Both the position numbers and the translations under genes were made by a program. The notes under the pieces were generated by a model. The model ran no database searches and was not told the origin of the DNA. It was given only the letters and a program-made list of their open reading frames with translations. Below, one piece after another: positions 52,280-62,950 of a DNA stretch of 64,000 nt. Position 1 is the first letter of the stretch. Each line of letters starts with the position of its first letter. Origin of the DNA: Gemmatimonadota bacterium (GTDB taxonomy: Bacteria; Latescibacterota; UBA2968; UBA8231); contig VXML01000080.1 in the NCBI GenBank assembly GCA_009841115.1, positions 62,001 to 126,000 on the forward strand, read 5' to 3'.

Positions 52280-53284
52280 GTGGCTGAAGAGGGGAAAAAA
52301 TTTCGCGCGGCCATTACGGCAACTGCGTCCTTTTTGCCCGACAAGGTGGTCACCAATGCCGATCTGGAGCGGCTGGTAGATACCTCGGACGGGTGGATCC
52401 GCTCGCGCACTGGCATTTCCGAGCGGCGCTTCCTGCCGGAGGATGAGCCGACCTCCACCATGGCTATTGCCGTGGCCCAAGAGCTATTGGTGCGCCGTGG
52501 AATCGACGCCGATGACATCGACCTAATCATCGTCGCGACCATTACGCCAGATATGATCTTTCCGGCCACGGCCTGCTTGGTGCAACACGCCATCGGCGCC
52601 AGCCGGGTCTGGGCCTACGACCTGTCGGCGGCTTGCTCTGGGTTTGTCTTCGCCGTGGCAACCGGCGCGCAGTTTATCGAAAGCGGCGCGCATCGCCGGG
52701 TGATGGTCATCGGTGCCGACAAGATGAGCAGCATCCTCGACTTTGAGGACCGCGCTACTTGCGTGCTCTTTGGCGACGGGGCGGGTGGGGTGTTGTTAGA
52801 GCGCGGTGAGGATGGAGTCGGCATGATCGACTTTGAGCTATACGCCGACGGGGCCGCGGTCGAATGCCTGCACATCAAAGGTGGCGGCAGCCTGCATCCT
52901 CCTTCGCACGAGACCGTAGATCAGCGCATGCACTACATCCGCCAAGAGGGGCGCACGGTCTTCCGATTTGCCGTGGAAAAAATGGCCGAAGTGTCGGTCA
53001 GCCTGCTGGAGCGCAATGGTCTTACGGGCGCAGACCTCAAGCTCTTCGTGCCACATCAAGCCAACAAACGCATCATCGACGCCGCGGCCCAGCGCATGGA
53101 TCTCCCCCCGGAAAAAGTGATGATGAATATCGACCGCTACGCCAATACCACGGCTGCGACGATTCCCATTGCCTTGGCAGAAGCTGTGGAACAAGGTCGA
53201 TTGGAGCGCGGCGATTTGGTGCTGATGACCGGCGTTGGCGGTGGCCTCACGTGGGGCAGCACCTTGTTTCGCTGGGGGCTGTGA
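52280..53284 (+). CDS. fabH: Beta-ketoacyl-ACP synthase III
   Basis: 334 aa enzyme starting fatty-acid synthesis by condensing acetyl-CoA with malonyl-ACP. The catalytic triad is C119 (DLSAACSGFVFA), H259 (VPHQANKRI) and N289 (DRYANTTAATIP). IRSRTGISERRF is the family N-terminal motif. GTG start is the only suitable one in frame, with a GGGGCGG site nine bases upstream. Ends one base before fabD. Confidence 0.97.
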   Translation: MAEEGKKFRAAITATASFLPDKVVTNADLERLVDTSDGWIRSRTGISERRFLPEDEPTSTMAIAVAQELLVRRGIDADDIDLIIVATITPDMIFPATACLVQHAIGASRVWAYDLSAACSGFVFAVATGAQFIESGAHRRVMVIGADKMSSILDFEDRATCVLFGDGAGGVLLERGEDGVGMIDFELYADGAAVECLHIKGGGSLHPPSHETVDQRMHYIRQEGRTVFRFAVEKMAEVSVSLLERNGLTGADLKLFVPHQANKRIIDAAAQRMDLPPEKVMMNIDRYANTTAATIPIALAEAVEQGRLERGDLVLMTGVGGGLTWGSTLFRWGL

Positions 53285-53285
53285 G

Positions 53286-54215
53286 ATGGGCGGGTGCGCC
53301 TTTTTGTTTCCCGGACAGGGTTCGCAGGCCGTGGGTATGGCCCGTGACCTCTACGAGCAGCACGAATCGGTGCGGGCGCGCTTTGCCGAGGCCGACGAGG
53401 TGCTGGGTTTTCCGCTCAGTGCGCTTTGCTTTGAGGGGCCGGCCGAGCGACTGGCGCAAACCAACGTCACGCAGCCGGCTGTCTTTGTCCACAGCGTCGC
53501 CGCCAACGAGTTGCTCGCCGCGGCTGGACTACAGCCTGTAGCCGTGGCCGGACACAGCCTCGGGGAATACTCGGCGCTGGTGGTGGCCGGGGTGTTCTCC
53601 TTTGCAGAGGCCCTGACGCTGGTGGGGACGCGCGGCCGATTGATGCTGGAGGCTGGCAGCGAGTGGCCGGGGACGATGGGGGCAGTGATCGGTTTGGACG
53701 ACGACCACGTCATGGCCTTGTGTCAACAAGTAGCCGATGTGGGGATCGTCGTCGCCGCCAATTTTAACGCTCCGGGCCAAGTCGTGGTGTCGGGCGAGCG
53801 GGCCGCGGTGGCGCGGGTGAGCGAGTTGGCTTCTCAAGCTGGCGCTCGGCGCGTCGTCGAATTGGCCGTCAGCGGGGCTTTTCACTCGCCGCTTATGGCG
53901 TCCGCGGCCGTGGAGATGGAGGCGCTGTTAGAGGCGGTGCCCTTTGCGCGGCCGCGCGTGCCGGTGTTGACTAATGTCTCGGCTGAGCCCGTGGAAGATC
54001 CAGAAAAACTGCGGCTGCACCTGATCCATCAGATCACGGGTCCGGTTCGCTGGAGTGCGACAGTGCAGCGGCTGGCAGCTATGGGTATTAACCACGCTTT
54101 TGAAGTGGGGCCGGGGGCTGTGCTAAGGGGGCTGGTGCGCCGCACCGTGCCCAAGCTCGCGGTCACACTGGCGGGTACCGTGGAAGAAATCGTCGCGGCA
54201 CAAGGAGCGGAATAA
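53286..54215 (+). CDS. fabD: Malonyl-CoA--ACP transacylase
   Basis: 309 aa enzyme loading malonyl groups on ACP. Nucleophile S91 in VAGHSLGEYSAL, opening FLFPGQGSQAVGMARDL and the late GAFHSPLM with its catalytic His are all present. The ATG directly after the fabH stop is chosen; a longer ORF starts inside fabH. FabG follows. Confidence 0.96.
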   Translation: MGGCAFLFPGQGSQAVGMARDLYEQHESVRARFAEADEVLGFPLSALCFEGPAERLAQTNVTQPAVFVHSVAANELLAAAGLQPVAVAGHSLGEYSALVVAGVFSFAEALTLVGTRGRLMLEAGSEWPGTMGAVIGLDDDHVMALCQQVADVGIVVAANFNAPGQVVVSGERAAVARVSELASQAGARRVVELAVSGAFHSPLMASAAVEMEALLEAVPFARPRVPVLTNVSAEPVEDPEKLRLHLIHQITGPVRWSATVQRLAAMGINHAFEVGPGAVLRGLVRRTVPKLAVTLAGTVEEIVAAQGAE

Positions 54216-54216
54216 T

Positions 54217-54963
54217 ATGGGACTTTTGGACGGGAAAGTTGCGTTGGTAACCGGTGGATCGCGGGGCATTGGTCGGGCCATTGCCTTGCGATTGGCGGAA
54301 GAGGGCGCGGACTTGGCAATTTGCGCCCGCAATGCTGCGGCGGCTGGCGAAGTGGCTGCGGCCATTGAGGGCCTAGGTCGCCGCTGCTTCGTGCGCCAGG
54401 CCGATGTCGCCGATGCCGAGCAGGCGGCTGAACTGGTGGCAGCGACGATTGCGGAACTAGGCGGGTTGGACGTGTTGGTCAACAACGCCGGCGTCACCCG
54501 CGACAATTTGCTGATGCGGATGAAGGAAGAGGATTGGGACGAGGTGTTGGCGATCAACCTCAAGGGGGCCTTTAACTGCGTTCGAGCGGCAGTGCGTCCT
54601 ATGCTCAAGGCCCGCGGCGGGCGGATCGTCAATATCACTTCGGTCGTGGGATTGTTGGGCAATGCCGGGCAAGCCAACTACGCCGCGTCCAAGGCCGGGT
54701 TGATCGGCCTGACCAAGAGCTTGGCGCGGGAGTTGGCCTCGCGCGGGATCACCGCCAATGCCGTGGCCCCGGGGTTGGTGCCGGAAACGGGCATGACGGA
54801 CAGCTTGACGGAACAGCAGCAGGAGCAGATGATTGCCACGGTACCGCTGGGCCGGGCGGGGACGCCGGAAGACGTGGCCCATGCCGTGGCGTTCCTCGCG
54901 TCAGATCAAGCCGCTTATATCACCGGTCAGGTCTTGTCCGTAGATGGCGGCATGGCCATATAA
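54217..54963 (+). CDS. fabG: 3-oxoacyl-ACP reductase
   Basis: 248 aa NADPH-dependent reductase of fatty-acid elongation. TGGSRGIGRAI (residues 12-22), LVNNAGVTRDNLLMRM, S142 (NITSVVGLLGN), Y155 and K159 (NYAASKAGLI) form the SDR active site. An AGGAGCGG site precedes the ATG. It starts one base after the fabD stop; the acpP promoter lies downstream. Confidence 0.96.
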   Translation: MGLLDGKVALVTGGSRGIGRAIALRLAEEGADLAICARNAAAAGEVAAAIEGLGRRCFVRQADVADAEQAAELVAATIAELGGLDVLVNNAGVTRDNLLMRMKEEDWDEVLAINLKGAFNCVRAAVRPMLKARGGRIVNITSVVGLLGNAGQANYAASKAGLIGLTKSLARELASRGITANAVAPGLVPETGMTDSLTEQQQEQMIATVPLGRAGTPEDVAHAVAFLASDQAAYITGQVLSVDGGMAI

Positions 54964-54980
54964 TTTAGGTATTAAAAATT

Positions 54981-55009
54981 TTGCTCATCGCCTATATTTA
55001 GACTCTAAT
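54981..55009 (+). promoter_or_regulatory. Sigma-70-type promoter for acpP, with 5' leader hairpin
   Basis: TTGCTC (54981-54986), 17-base spacer, TCTAAT (55004-55009). The leader then has a small hairpin ACCGC-ACA-GCGGT (55015-55027) before AAGAGGAAC and the ATG. A private promoter fits the high demand for ACP. Confidence 0.6.
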
Positions 55010-55062
55010 TTAAGACCGCACAGCGGTAAAACTGTTCACTCCTATCCCAAGAGGAACACACC

Positions 55063-55302
55063 ATGGCTTCTATTGAAGAGCGCGTGAGAGATTTGGTCGT
55101 CGAGCAACTCGGCGTGAGCCAAGATCAAGTAAATCCCCAAGCGTCTTTCATCGACGACTTAGGTGCCGATTCGCTCGATACTGTCGAGTTGGTTATGGCC
55201 TTTGAGGAAGAATTCGGGATCGACATCCCGGACGAGGACGCCGAGAAAATTATGGTCGTAGCCGACGCGATTAAATACTTAGAAGAGAATAGCAAGGCGT
55301 GA
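55063..55302 (+). CDS. acpP: Acyl carrier protein
   Basis: 79 aa acidic carrier. The phosphopantetheine site is S37 in [32 protein letters not shown] is the recognition helix typical of fatty-acid ACPs. FabF starts inside its stop codon (GTGA overlap), so the two are coupled. Confidence 0.98.
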   Translation: MASIEERVRDLVVEQLGVSQDQVNPQASFIDDLGADSLDTVELVMAFEEEFGIDIPDEDAEKIMVVADAIKYLEENSKA

Positions 55303-56558
55303 ACGGCAATTCAGTGCAGAAGCGCAGAGTCGTCGTCACGGGCTTAGGGGTCTTAGCGCCTAATGGCAACGACCTGCCGACGTTCTGGGAGGCGCTTATA
55401 GCCGGTCGCTCTGGGGTCGGGCCGATCACTAGGTTCGACACTTCCCAACACCGGACTACGATCGCCGCTGAGGTCAAGGGTTTTGTCGCAGAGGCGATTC
55501 TGGACCGCAAGGATGTGCGCCGCAACGACGCCTTCACGCACTACGCGATCTGCGTGGCCCGGGAGGCGGCTAGCCGCGCTCGGCTCGACATGGAAGCGGT
55601 TGACCCCGAGCGCGTGGGCGTTATCTGGGGCTCGGGGATCGGTGGGATTCAGACTCACGAAGACCAGCACACTATTCTGCTGGAAAAAGGCCCGAGGCGC
55701 ATCAGCCCGTTCTACGTGCCCATGATGATTTCCGACATGGCCCCGGGCATGATCTCCATGGATTTGGGAGCTAAAGGGCCTAACTACGGCACGGTGTCGG
55801 CTTGTTCGTCGGCGGCCCACGCGCTCGGCGAGTCGGCGCGCAAGATCCAGTACGGGGAAGCCGACGTGATGGTGACTGGCGGCTCAGAAGCAGCCGTCAC
55901 CCCCATTTCCATGGCCGGCTTTTCCTCGGCCAAGGCCCTATCGACGCGCAACGACGAGCCTGAGCGAGCCAGTCGGCCCTTTGACGCCGAGCGCGATGGC
56001 TTCGTGCTCGGCGAAGGGGCCGGAGCCGTCATCTTGGAGGAATTGGAGCACGCGCAAAGGCGCGGGGCCGAGATCTACGGCGAGTTCCTCGGGCTGGGTT
56101 TTACTGCCGACGCCTATCACCAAACGGCGATGGCACCAGAGGCCGAGGGCGGGGCGCGGGCCATGCGCATCGCGCTGCAGGACGGGGGCTTGGACCCAGG
56201 CGACATCGGGTACGTCAATGCCCACGGCACCTCGACGCCCATGGGCGACCACCAGGAGACTGCGGCGATCAAGACGGTCTTCGCCGACTACATCGACAGC
56301 ATGGCCGTAAGTTCGACCAAGTCGATGACTGGGCATCTGTTGGGTGCAGCCGGGGCCATCGAGAGCATCGCCTGCATCATGGCGCTCAAAAGCGGGGTCC
56401 TGCCGCCGACGATCAACTACGAAAACCCGGACCCCGACTGCGACCTCGACTACGTCCCCAACGAGGCGCGCCGCGTGCAGATCGACTACGCCCTCAACAA
56501 TTCCTTTGGCTTTGGCGGCCACAACGTGGCGCTGGTATTCGGTCGCTTCACCGGCTGA
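55299..56558 (+). CDS. fabF: Beta-ketoacyl-ACP synthase II
   Basis: 419 aa condensing enzyme of elongation. Catalytic triad C169 ([12 protein letters not shown]), H309 ([12 protein letters not shown]) and H346 ([14 protein letters not shown]). [13 protein letters not shown] ends it as usual. The GTG overlaps the acpP stop by four bases. FabF is favoured over FabB by length and the acpP linkage. Confidence 0.96.
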   Translation: MNGNSVQKRRVVVTGLGVLAPNGNDLPTFWEALIAGRSGVGPITRFDTSQHRTTIAAEVKGFVAEAILDRKDVRRNDAFTHYAICVAREAASRARLDMEAVDPERVGVIWGSGIGGIQTHEDQHTILLEKGPRRISPFYVPMMISDMAPGMISMDLGAKGPNYGTVSACSSAAHALGESARKIQYGEADVMVTGGSEAAVTPISMAGFSSAKALSTRNDEPERASRPFDAERDGFVLGEGAGAVILEELEHAQRRGAEIYGEFLGLGFTADAYHQTAMAPEAEGGARAMRIALQDGGLDPGDIGYVNAHGTSTPMGDHQETAAIKTVFADYIDSMAVSSTKSMTGHLLGAAGAIESIACIMALKSGVLPPTINYENPDPDCDLDYVPNEARRVQIDYALNNSFGFGGHNVALVFGRFTG

Positions 56559-56624
56559 AGCCCTTCCCCAGCATCCCCCGAGCACTCCCCGTGCAAACGA
56601 GGTTTTCAATCGGGTATTAGGCAG

Positions 56625-57383
56625 ATGAGCTGGATTTCAACTTTGTGGAATCGCCGCAAGCCGGCGGGTGCCCTAGAAGATAGTACGGCGGATTCGCGGT
56701 ACGCTCTCGAAAAGCTGTTGGGCTACCACTTTAAGAACAAGGATTTATTGGTCAAAGCCCTCAAGCATCGATCGTATGTGTACGCTGAAGAAGGCAGTGA
56801 CCGCATTGAGTCGAACGAGCGGCTCGAATTTCTCGGCGATGCCGTGTTGGAACTGTTGATCACCGACTATCTCTTTCGCCGCTTTGAAGACAAGGGCGAG
56901 GGTGAGTTGACTCAGATGAAGTCGCAGCTAGTCAGCCGCAAGGCGCTGGCGGGCCAAGCGGACCGTCTTGGGATAGGGGCCTTTGTGCTGCTGAGTGAGG
57001 ACGAGCGCGAAGCCAACGGCGGACAGCGGCCGTCGATCCTCTGCGACACCTTGGAGTCGCTGATTGGGGCGATCTATCTCGACGGTGGCTTAGAGGCTGC
57101 CCGCTCCTGTGTCCGGCGCGCGGTGCTGGCGGATTTTCACCAAATAGTCCAACCGGACGCGAAATTTAACTTCAAGAGCAGGTTGCTCGAATACTCGCAG
57201 AGCAAGGGCAATGGCCACCCCCGTTACTTGGTGCACGCCGAGCATGGGCCAGACCACGACAAGATCTTCAGCGTCGAGGTGTGCATCACCGGCCAGCGCA
57301 TGGGATGGGGCCAGGGGCGGAGTAAGAAGGAGGCGCAACAGATGGCGGCCAAGGACGCCCTTGAGAGTTTGGAAGCGCTCTAA
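56625..57383 (+). CDS. rnc: Ribonuclease III
   Basis: 252 aa double-strand RNA endonuclease for rRNA and mRNA processing. Signature ESNERLEFLGDAVLELL holds the metal-binding acids, a second site is LCDTLESLIGAIYLDGG, and the dsRNA-binding domain closes it (FKSRLLEYSQSKGNGHPRY, GRSKKEAQQMAAKDAL). The acpP-fabF-rnc order is widespread in bacteria. Confidence 0.97.
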   Translation: MSWISTLWNRRKPAGALEDSTADSRYALEKLLGYHFKNKDLLVKALKHRSYVYAEEGSDRIESNERLEFLGDAVLELLITDYLFRRFEDKGEGELTQMKSQLVSRKALAGQADRLGIGAFVLLSEDEREANGGQRPSILCDTLESLIGAIYLDGGLEAARSCVRRAVLADFHQIVQPDAKFNFKSRLLEYSQSKGNGHPRYLVHAEHGPDHDKIFSVEVCITGQRMGWGQGRSKKEAQQMAAKDALESLEAL

Positions 57384-58162
57384 TGGGCCTTGCTTGGCGC
57401 GTCGTCGATACGGGTGTGAACTGTGGCGCGTACAATATGGGCGTCGATCAAGTTCTCGCCGCTGACGCGGCTCAAGGTCCGGTACTGCGGTTTTACGGTT
57501 GGGACCCGCCGGCCGTTTCCTGCGGATGGAACCAGCAGCCCGAGCGCGAGGCTAATGTCGAAGCCTGTCGTGCGTTGGGTATTGACGTGGTGCGCCGGCC
57601 CACGGGTGGACGGGCGGTGTTGCACTGGGAGGAATTGACTTACAGCGTCGCCTGCGTCCCAGAGGCATTGGTCGCGGGTGGCGGGATAGAGGCTACGCAC
57701 CGCAAAATTGGCGCGTGTTTGGCCGAAGGGCTGCGGCTTTTCGGGGCCTCTGTCGAGTTGGAAAGGGCTGGTCGTTGCGTTGGCGGCTTGCGGTCGGGTC
57801 CTTGTTTTGGCAGCACGGCGCGCTGGGAGCTCAAGTGCCAGCAGCGCAAGCTGGTCGGTAGTGCGCAGCGGCGCTATGGACGTCGCTTGCTGCAACACGG
57901 GTCAATTTTGCTCGGCCGGGCGCACGAACGCCTGCCGCAACTTCTGCGGATTGACGAGGACGCGCGGCAAAAATGGACTCAGCAGGTGCGAGCGCATAGT
58001 ACGGATTTGCAGGCCTGTTTGGGGCGGCCCATCGACCGGGCTGAGTTGGTCAATTGCTTGGTCGAGGGCTTTAGGCGTCAACTCGGCGTAAAAATGTGCT
58101 GGGGCGCGCTGGCTGCCGACGAGGTGCGCCGCGCTGGGGCTTGGGAAAGGGACAGCGCATGA
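57383..58162 (+). CDS. Lipoate-protein ligase A-fold octanoyltransferase, LipM-like
   Basis: 259 aa enzyme that moves octanoyl groups from ACP to lipoyl domains. [19 protein letters not shown] is the LplA/LipB fold marker; the C141 in [22 protein letters not shown] sits where the LipM catalytic Cys is, and K156 (QRKLVGSAQ) binds the octanoyl-AMP. Its ATG overlaps the rnc stop by one base (TAATG). A LplA-type ligase is the alternative, but the Cys favours LipM. It sits next to fatty-acid genes, its acyl source. Confidence 0.82.
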   Translation: MGLAWRVVDTGVNCGAYNMGVDQVLAADAAQGPVLRFYGWDPPAVSCGWNQQPEREANVEACRALGIDVVRRPTGGRAVLHWEELTYSVACVPEALVAGGGIEATHRKIGACLAEGLRLFGASVELERAGRCVGGLRSGPCFGSTARWELKCQQRKLVGSAQRRYGRRLLQHGSILLGRAHERLPQLLRIDEDARQKWTQQVRAHSTDLQACLGRPIDRAELVNCLVEGFRRQLGVKMCWGALAADEVRRAGAWERDSA

Positions 58163-59139
58163 TCGCGCAGGATCCCGTATTAGAGGTCCGCGACTTGCGG
58201 ACCTATTTCCACACGGAAGAGGGCGTCGCCCGTGCCGTCGATGGGGTGTCGTTTGCGGTGGGGCGGGGCCAGACGCTGGGGCTGGTCGGCGAAAGCGGCT
58301 GCGGCAAGAGCGTCAGCGCCTTTTCGATCATGCGCTTGGTGCCCGATCCACCGGGCCGCATTGAGGACGGACAGATCCTGCTCAAGGGGCGCGATTTGCT
58401 CGTGCTGGACGAAGAGGAGATGCGCCGCGTGCGCGGCGACGACATCGCGATGATTTTCCAAGAGCCGATGACGAGCCTCAACCCGGTGCTGACCTGTGGG
58501 TTTCAGATCGCCGAGGCCGTGGTTTTGCACCAGCAGGTCCCCATGCAGGAAGCGCGCACCCGAGCGATCGAGATGCTGCAACTGGTGGGGATTCCAGCGC
58601 CCGAGCAGCGGATCGACGAATATCCTCACCAGCTATCGGGTGGGATGCGCCAGCGGGTGATGATCGCTATGGCGCTGTCGTGCAATCCAGACGTGTTGAT
58701 TGCCGACGAGCCGACCACGGCTCTCGATGTGACGATCCAAGCGCAGATCCTCGCGCTGTTGGAGTCGCTACAAGAGTCCCTGCAAATGGCGATTGTGATG
58801 ATCACGCACGACCTCGGGGTGATCGCCGAGACCGCGGACCAAGTGGCGGTCATGTACGCCGGCCAAATCGTCGAATACGCAGAAACGCAAGCGCTATTTA
58901 CCAGCCCGTGGCATCCTTATACGCGCGGCTTGCTGCGCTCGATTCCGCGGCTGGACGCCGAGCAGGAGCGATTGGACATCATCCCGGGCGTGGTGCCCGA
59001 CGCCCGCGCCTTCCCACCGGGGTGTCGCTTTGCCCCGCGCTGCCCGCTGGCCGACGATCACTGTCGGGCCGAAGCGCCGCCGCTGGAGGAGATTGAGGCC
59101 GGGCACTGGGCGAGCTGTTGGAAAGCGGGGGACGCATGA
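58159..59139 (+). CDS. Oligopeptide/dipeptide ABC transporter ATPase, OppD/DppD type
   Basis: 326 aa ATPase. Walker [12 protein letters not shown], signature [15 protein letters not shown], Walker [14 protein letters not shown]-loop MITHDLGVI. The C-terminal oligopeptide extension has [17 protein letters not shown]. The ATG overlaps the lipM stop by four bases (ATGA). Its partner ATPase follows with another four-base overlap. No permease or binding protein of the system is in the window. Confidence 0.9.
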   Translation: MIAQDPVLEVRDLRTYFHTEEGVARAVDGVSFAVGRGQTLGLVGESGCGKSVSAFSIMRLVPDPPGRIEDGQILLKGRDLLVLDEEEMRRVRGDDIAMIFQEPMTSLNPVLTCGFQIAEAVVLHQQVPMQEARTRAIEMLQLVGIPAPEQRIDEYPHQLSGGMRQRVMIAMALSCNPDVLIADEPTTALDVTIQAQILALLESLQESLQMAIVMITHDLGVIAETADQVAVMYAGQIVEYAETQALFTSPWHPYTRGLLRSIPRLDAEQERLDIIPGVVPDARAFPPGCRFAPRCPLADDHCRAEAPPLEEIEAGHWASCWKAGDA

Positions 59140-60164
59140 GCCAAGCTGCGCCCTTGGTCGAGGTCAAGGGCCTCAAAAAATACTTTCCCGTGCGCCAGGG
59201 GTTTTGGGGTCGGGTGCAGGCCCATGTTAAGGCCGTCGATGGGGTCGATCTGACGATTGGACGCGGCGAGGCCTTGGGCGTGGTCGGCGAGAGTGGCTGC
59301 GGCAAGACTACGCTGGGCAGGCTCATGTTGCGGCTAATTGAAGCTACAGCCGGGCAGGTGCGCTTTGCTGGGGTTGATCTATTGGAGTTGAGCAAAGAGA
59401 ACATGCGGCGGCAGCGGCGGGACATGCAGATTATCTTCCAAGATCCGTATGCGTCGCTCAATCCGCGGATGACGGTGGGCGGCATCATCGGTGAGGCCCT
59501 GAAGGTCCACGGCCTTGCCGAGCGCGTCGAGTTGACCGAGCGGGTGGGGGAGTTGCTGGAGATGGTCGGGTTGCCGGCGGATTGCGCGCGGCGCTACCCG
59601 CACGAGTTTTCCGGCGGCCAGCGCCAGCGCATTGGCATTGCCCGCGCCTTGGCAGTGCGGCCGCAGTTTATCGTTGCCGACGAGCCAGTGTCCGCGCTGG
59701 ACGTTTCGGTGCAGGCCCAGATCATCAATCTGCTGCAAGACCTACAGCGCGATTTGGGTCTGACGTATATGTTTATTGCCCACGACTTGAGCGTGGTGCG
59801 CCACATTTCGGATCGGGTGGCCGTGATGTACTTGGGGCGCGTAGTCGAGGTGGCGGCTCGCGATCGGCTCTATCGCCAGCCGTCCCATCCCTATACGCGC
59901 GCGCTGCTGGCGGCCGTGCCCGCGCCCGACCCGCGGACTAAGCGGCAGCGCGTCCTGTTGGAGGGCGACGCGCCCAATCCAGCGGCCGTACCCTCGGGAT
60001 GCGCCTTTCACCCGCGCTGTTCAGAGCGCGAGGAAATTTGCACTCGCGTGGTGCCGCACCTCGTCGATCTGGGCGGCGGCCATTGCACAGCCTGTCTGCT
60101 CCGCTATCCCGCGGAGCTGAAGAACCGGCTAGTTGCTGAAGCCAACGAAAAAAACGCAAGATAG
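59136..60164 (+). CDS. Oligopeptide/dipeptide ABC transporter ATPase, OppF/DppF type
   Basis: 342 aa second ATPase. Walker [14 protein letters not shown], signature [15 protein letters not shown], Walker [15 protein letters not shown]-loop FIAHDLSVV. The C-terminus has [21 protein letters not shown] overlap with the OppD-type gene. OppF type is recognised from the FPVRQGFWG lead-in and short length. Confidence 0.9.
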   Translation: MSQAAPLVEVKGLKKYFPVRQGFWGRVQAHVKAVDGVDLTIGRGEALGVVGESGCGKTTLGRLMLRLIEATAGQVRFAGVDLLELSKENMRRQRRDMQIIFQDPYASLNPRMTVGGIIGEALKVHGLAERVELTERVGELLEMVGLPADCARRYPHEFSGGQRQRIGIARALAVRPQFIVADEPVSALDVSVQAQIINLLQDLQRDLGLTYMFIAHDLSVVRHISDRVAVMYLGRVVEVAARDRLYRQPSHPYTRALLAAVPAPDPRTKRQRVLLEGDAPNPAAVPSGCAFHPRCSEREEICTRVVPHLVDLGGGHCTACLLRYPAELKNRLVAEANEKNAR

Positions 60165-60181
60165 CAGGAGAACTATAGCTT

Positions 60182-62005
60182 ATGATGACTTTGTTGCGCC
60201 AAAAGACGGTGCTCGTTTTGTGGTTCGTGATATTCGCCTTTATCGGCTTAATCGTCGTCGAATGGGGAGCCGACTACTCGGGTGCGGGCACCAACGCCGC
60301 CGGCGATGCGGTCGGTGTAGTCAATGGCGAGACCATTTCGCTACAGGAGTTCCAAGACGCGCTGCGGCGGATAGCGCGCCAGATGCCGCAGGAGCAGCGC
60401 GCCGATCAGGCCCTGCTCGTGCAGCAGGTGTGGGACTACTACGTCCGCGAGATTATTCTAAATCAAGAATACGAGCGCTTGGGATTCGAGGTGACCGATG
60501 GGGAAATTGCCTTTTACACGCGGAATAACCCCCCGCAGGCCGTGCGCGAATTCGCGACCTTTCAAACCGACGGCGCGTTCGACATGGACAAGTACGCCCA
60601 GTTCATCAGCAATCCGGCCAATCTCAGCGACCCCAACAACCAAGCCTTAGTCCTGTGGATCGAGAGCACGATTAAGCGGCAATTGCTCGAGTACCGGCTA
60701 CAGCGGATGCTGCGGGGCACTGCGCAGGTGAGTCCTAACGAAGCGCACCAGCACTTTGCTGAGGCCAACGAAAAGGTGCGCGTTGAATACGCATTTGCCC
60801 CCAGCGACGCTGCGGACGACGAAATCGAGGTTTCTGACGACGATCTAGCGGCTTATTACCAAGAGAACGTGGCCGACTACGAGCATCCCGACCAAGTAAA
60901 GTTGGAGTACGTGCGCTTTCCCAAGGTGGCCAGTGCTGCGGATTCGCTGAAAATCAAAAAGGAGATTGAGCAAATTCGCCAAGAGATCGAGGCCGGGGCG
61001 GATTTTGCCGAGTTGGCTGGAGTGATCTCCGACGATGAGGGATCCGCCGCCCGAGGTGGGGACCTCGGTTTTTTTGGTCGCGGCCAGATGGTTACGTCCT
61101 TTGAGGAAGCCGCCTTTGCCTTGGCTCCCGGCGAACTTTCCGAGCCGGTGCAGACGCGCTATGGCTGGCATCTGATCAAGGTGGAAGAACGCTTGGAGGA
61201 AGAAAGTGGCGGGGAGAGGGTGCATGCCCGCCACATTCTGCTCAGATACCAGCCCTCGCGCACGACCGAGGATAGCCTGCGCAGCCGGGCCGAAGTGTTC
61301 CAAGAGCAGGCCACAGCCGAAGGATTTGCAGCCACGCTGGCGGCCTCCGGCACTGAGGCGACGCCCACGAATTTCCTGCGCAAGAGCCAAGCTGTGCCGG
61401 GAATCAGCGCGAACACCACGTGGCTCGTCAACTGGTTTTTTGAGGAGGAGCTTGGGGCCGTCAGCCAAGTCATCGAGGATGACTCAGGGCTGTGGGTGGC
61501 GCATTTGGTGGCCAAACGCCCTGAGGGTGTAGCGCCCTTGGACGAGCTAAGGGATCGGCTTGAGCCGTTGGTGCGCGCGGGCAAAAAGGCCGCCCGCGCC
61601 GCGGCCCGGCTAGAAGCCGTGCGGGGGGAAGTAGGAGCCGGGGCCACCTTGGCGCAGGCGGCGCAAAATGCCGGGGTGGAATTCCACGCTCCCGAGGCTT
61701 TTGCGCGCACCGAATCGGTGGAGGGGCTAGGTCGTGCTAACGCGGTGATCGGCGCGGCCTTCCGCTTGGAAAAGGGCCGGCTCAGCGAAGTGATCGAGGT
61801 CGCCGAGGGCAGCAAGCGCGGGGCGTACTTGCTGAAACTGCTGGAGAAGACGCCGGTAGATGAGGAGCAATTCGCCGAGCAGCGCGAGCAGGTTGTTGCT
61901 CAGCTTCAGGCCCAGCGCGAGCAGGAGGCCGTGCAGAACTGGTTCGCGCATTTGTACGACACGGCCGAGATCGAGGACAACAGACATCGCTTTTTCACGT
62001 TTTAG
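60182..62005 (+). CDS. PpiD-like membrane-anchored peptidyl-prolyl isomerase
   Basis: 607 aa foldase at the periplasmic face of the inner membrane. One N-terminal transmembrane helix ([20 protein letters not shown]), a SurA-N-like chaperone region ([34 protein letters not shown]), a parvulin core ([48 protein letters not shown]) and degenerate second domain ([20 protein letters not shown]). AGGAGA lies 11 bases before the first ATG. PpiD helps proteins leaving the Sec machinery. Confidence 0.88.
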   Translation: MMTLLRQKTVLVLWFVIFAFIGLIVVEWGADYSGAGTNAAGDAVGVVNGETISLQEFQDALRRIARQMPQEQRADQALLVQQVWDYYVREIILNQEYERLGFEVTDGEIAFYTRNNPPQAVREFATFQTDGAFDMDKYAQFISNPANLSDPNNQALVLWIESTIKRQLLEYRLQRMLRGTAQVSPNEAHQHFAEANEKVRVEYAFAPSDAADDEIEVSDDDLAAYYQENVADYEHPDQVKLEYVRFPKVASAADSLKIKKEIEQIRQEIEAGADFAELAGVISDDEGSAARGGDLGFFGRGQMVTSFEEAAFALAPGELSEPVQTRYGWHLIKVEERLEEESGGERVHARHILLRYQPSRTTEDSLRSRAEVFQEQATAEGFAATLAASGTEATPTNFLRKSQAVPGISANTTWLVNWFFEEELGAVSQVIEDDSGLWVAHLVAKRPEGVAPLDELRDRLEPLVRAGKKAARAAARLEAVRGEVGAGATLAQAAQNAGVEFHAPEAFARTESVEGLGRANAVIGAAFRLEKGRLSEVIEVAEGSKRGAYLLKLLEKTPVDEEQFAEQREQVVAQLQAQREQEAVQNWFAHLYDTAEIEDNRHRFFTF

Positions 62006-62019
62006 ATTGGAGAGGAATC

Positions 62020-62931
62020 ATGTCAGCAGCACCGGGGCAAACGCAAATCGGCTTTATCGGCTTGGGGATCATGGGCGCGCCCATGGCCAAGAACCTGCTC
62101 AAAGCCGGTTATCAACTCAGGGTCTATAACCGCAGTGACCGGCCGCGCGTTGACGAGGTCGTCGCTGCGGGCGGCGTGCGGGTCGGTTCGCCCAAAGAGG
62201 CGGCGACGGGTGCGGATGTCATCATCAGCATTGTCACGGACACGCCCGATATGGAGGCCGTTCTGGTGGGCGAGGAGGGTGCGATTCACGGAGTTAAAGA
62301 GGGCGCGGTCGTCATCGATATGAGCACGGTGTCGCCCAAAGTCACCCGCGAAGTAGCCTCCGCCTTGCAGGAGAGAGGCGTGGCCATGCTCGACGCGCCC
62401 GTCAGCGGTGGAGATGTGGGCGCGATCAATGGCACTCTGTCGATCATGGTCGGCGGCGACGAAGCTGTCTTTAACCAGTGTCTGCCGGTCTTTGAGGCGA
62501 TGGGTACTAACATCAACTTGATTGGCTCCAACGGCGCTGGCCAGACGACTAAGCTCTGCAACCAGATCGCGGTTTCGGTCAACAATATGGCGATGGCCGA
62601 GGCCCTAATGCTGGCGGCGACCTCTGACTTGGACGTGCAAAAGGTCATCGACGCCATCAGCGGCGGGGCGGCAGGCTCTTGGCAGTTGAGCAACTTAGGC
62701 CCGCGCATTGCCGCGGGCGATTTTGATCCGGGCTTTATGGTCTATTTGCAGCAAAAGGATTTGCGGTTGGTGTTGCAGGCGGCCAACGATGTTAAGTTGG
62801 CCCTACCGGCTGTGAGCATAGCTCACCAGTTTTTCAACATCGTCGAGCGCGCTGGTTGCGCTGAAGAGGGGACCCAGGCGCTGATCAAGGCCTACGAGGC
62901 CCAGGCCGGCAGACAAGCGCGGGCTGAGTAG
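62020..62931 (+). CDS. Beta-hydroxyacid dehydrogenase, 2-hydroxy-3-oxopropionate reductase type
   Basis: 303 aa NAD(P)-dependent enzyme. N-terminal GFIGLGIMGAPMAKNLLKAG is the cofactor motif; the catalytic Lys is K178 in NGAGQTTKLCNQI, and SGGDVGAINGTLSIMVGGD is the substrate-binding loop. The family includes tartronate semialdehyde reductase (GarR/GlxR) and 3-hydroxyisobutyrate dehydrogenase; the spacing and AVSIAHQFFN favour the GarR side. GAGAGGA precedes the ATG. Confidence 0.88.
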   Translation: MSAAPGQTQIGFIGLGIMGAPMAKNLLKAGYQLRVYNRSDRPRVDEVVAAGGVRVGSPKEAATGADVIISIVTDTPDMEAVLVGEEGAIHGVKEGAVVIDMSTVSPKVTREVASALQERGVAMLDAPVSGGDVGAINGTLSIMVGGDEAVFNQCLPVFEAMGTNINLIGSNGAGQTTKLCNQIAVSVNNMAMAEALMLAATSDLDVQKVIDAISGGAAGSWQLSNLGPRIAAGDFDPGFMVYLQQKDLRLVLQAANDVKLALPAVSIAHQFFNIVERAGCAEEGTQALIKAYEAQAGRQARAE

Positions 62932-62950
62932 CCCTCCGGGGTGGGCGTCG

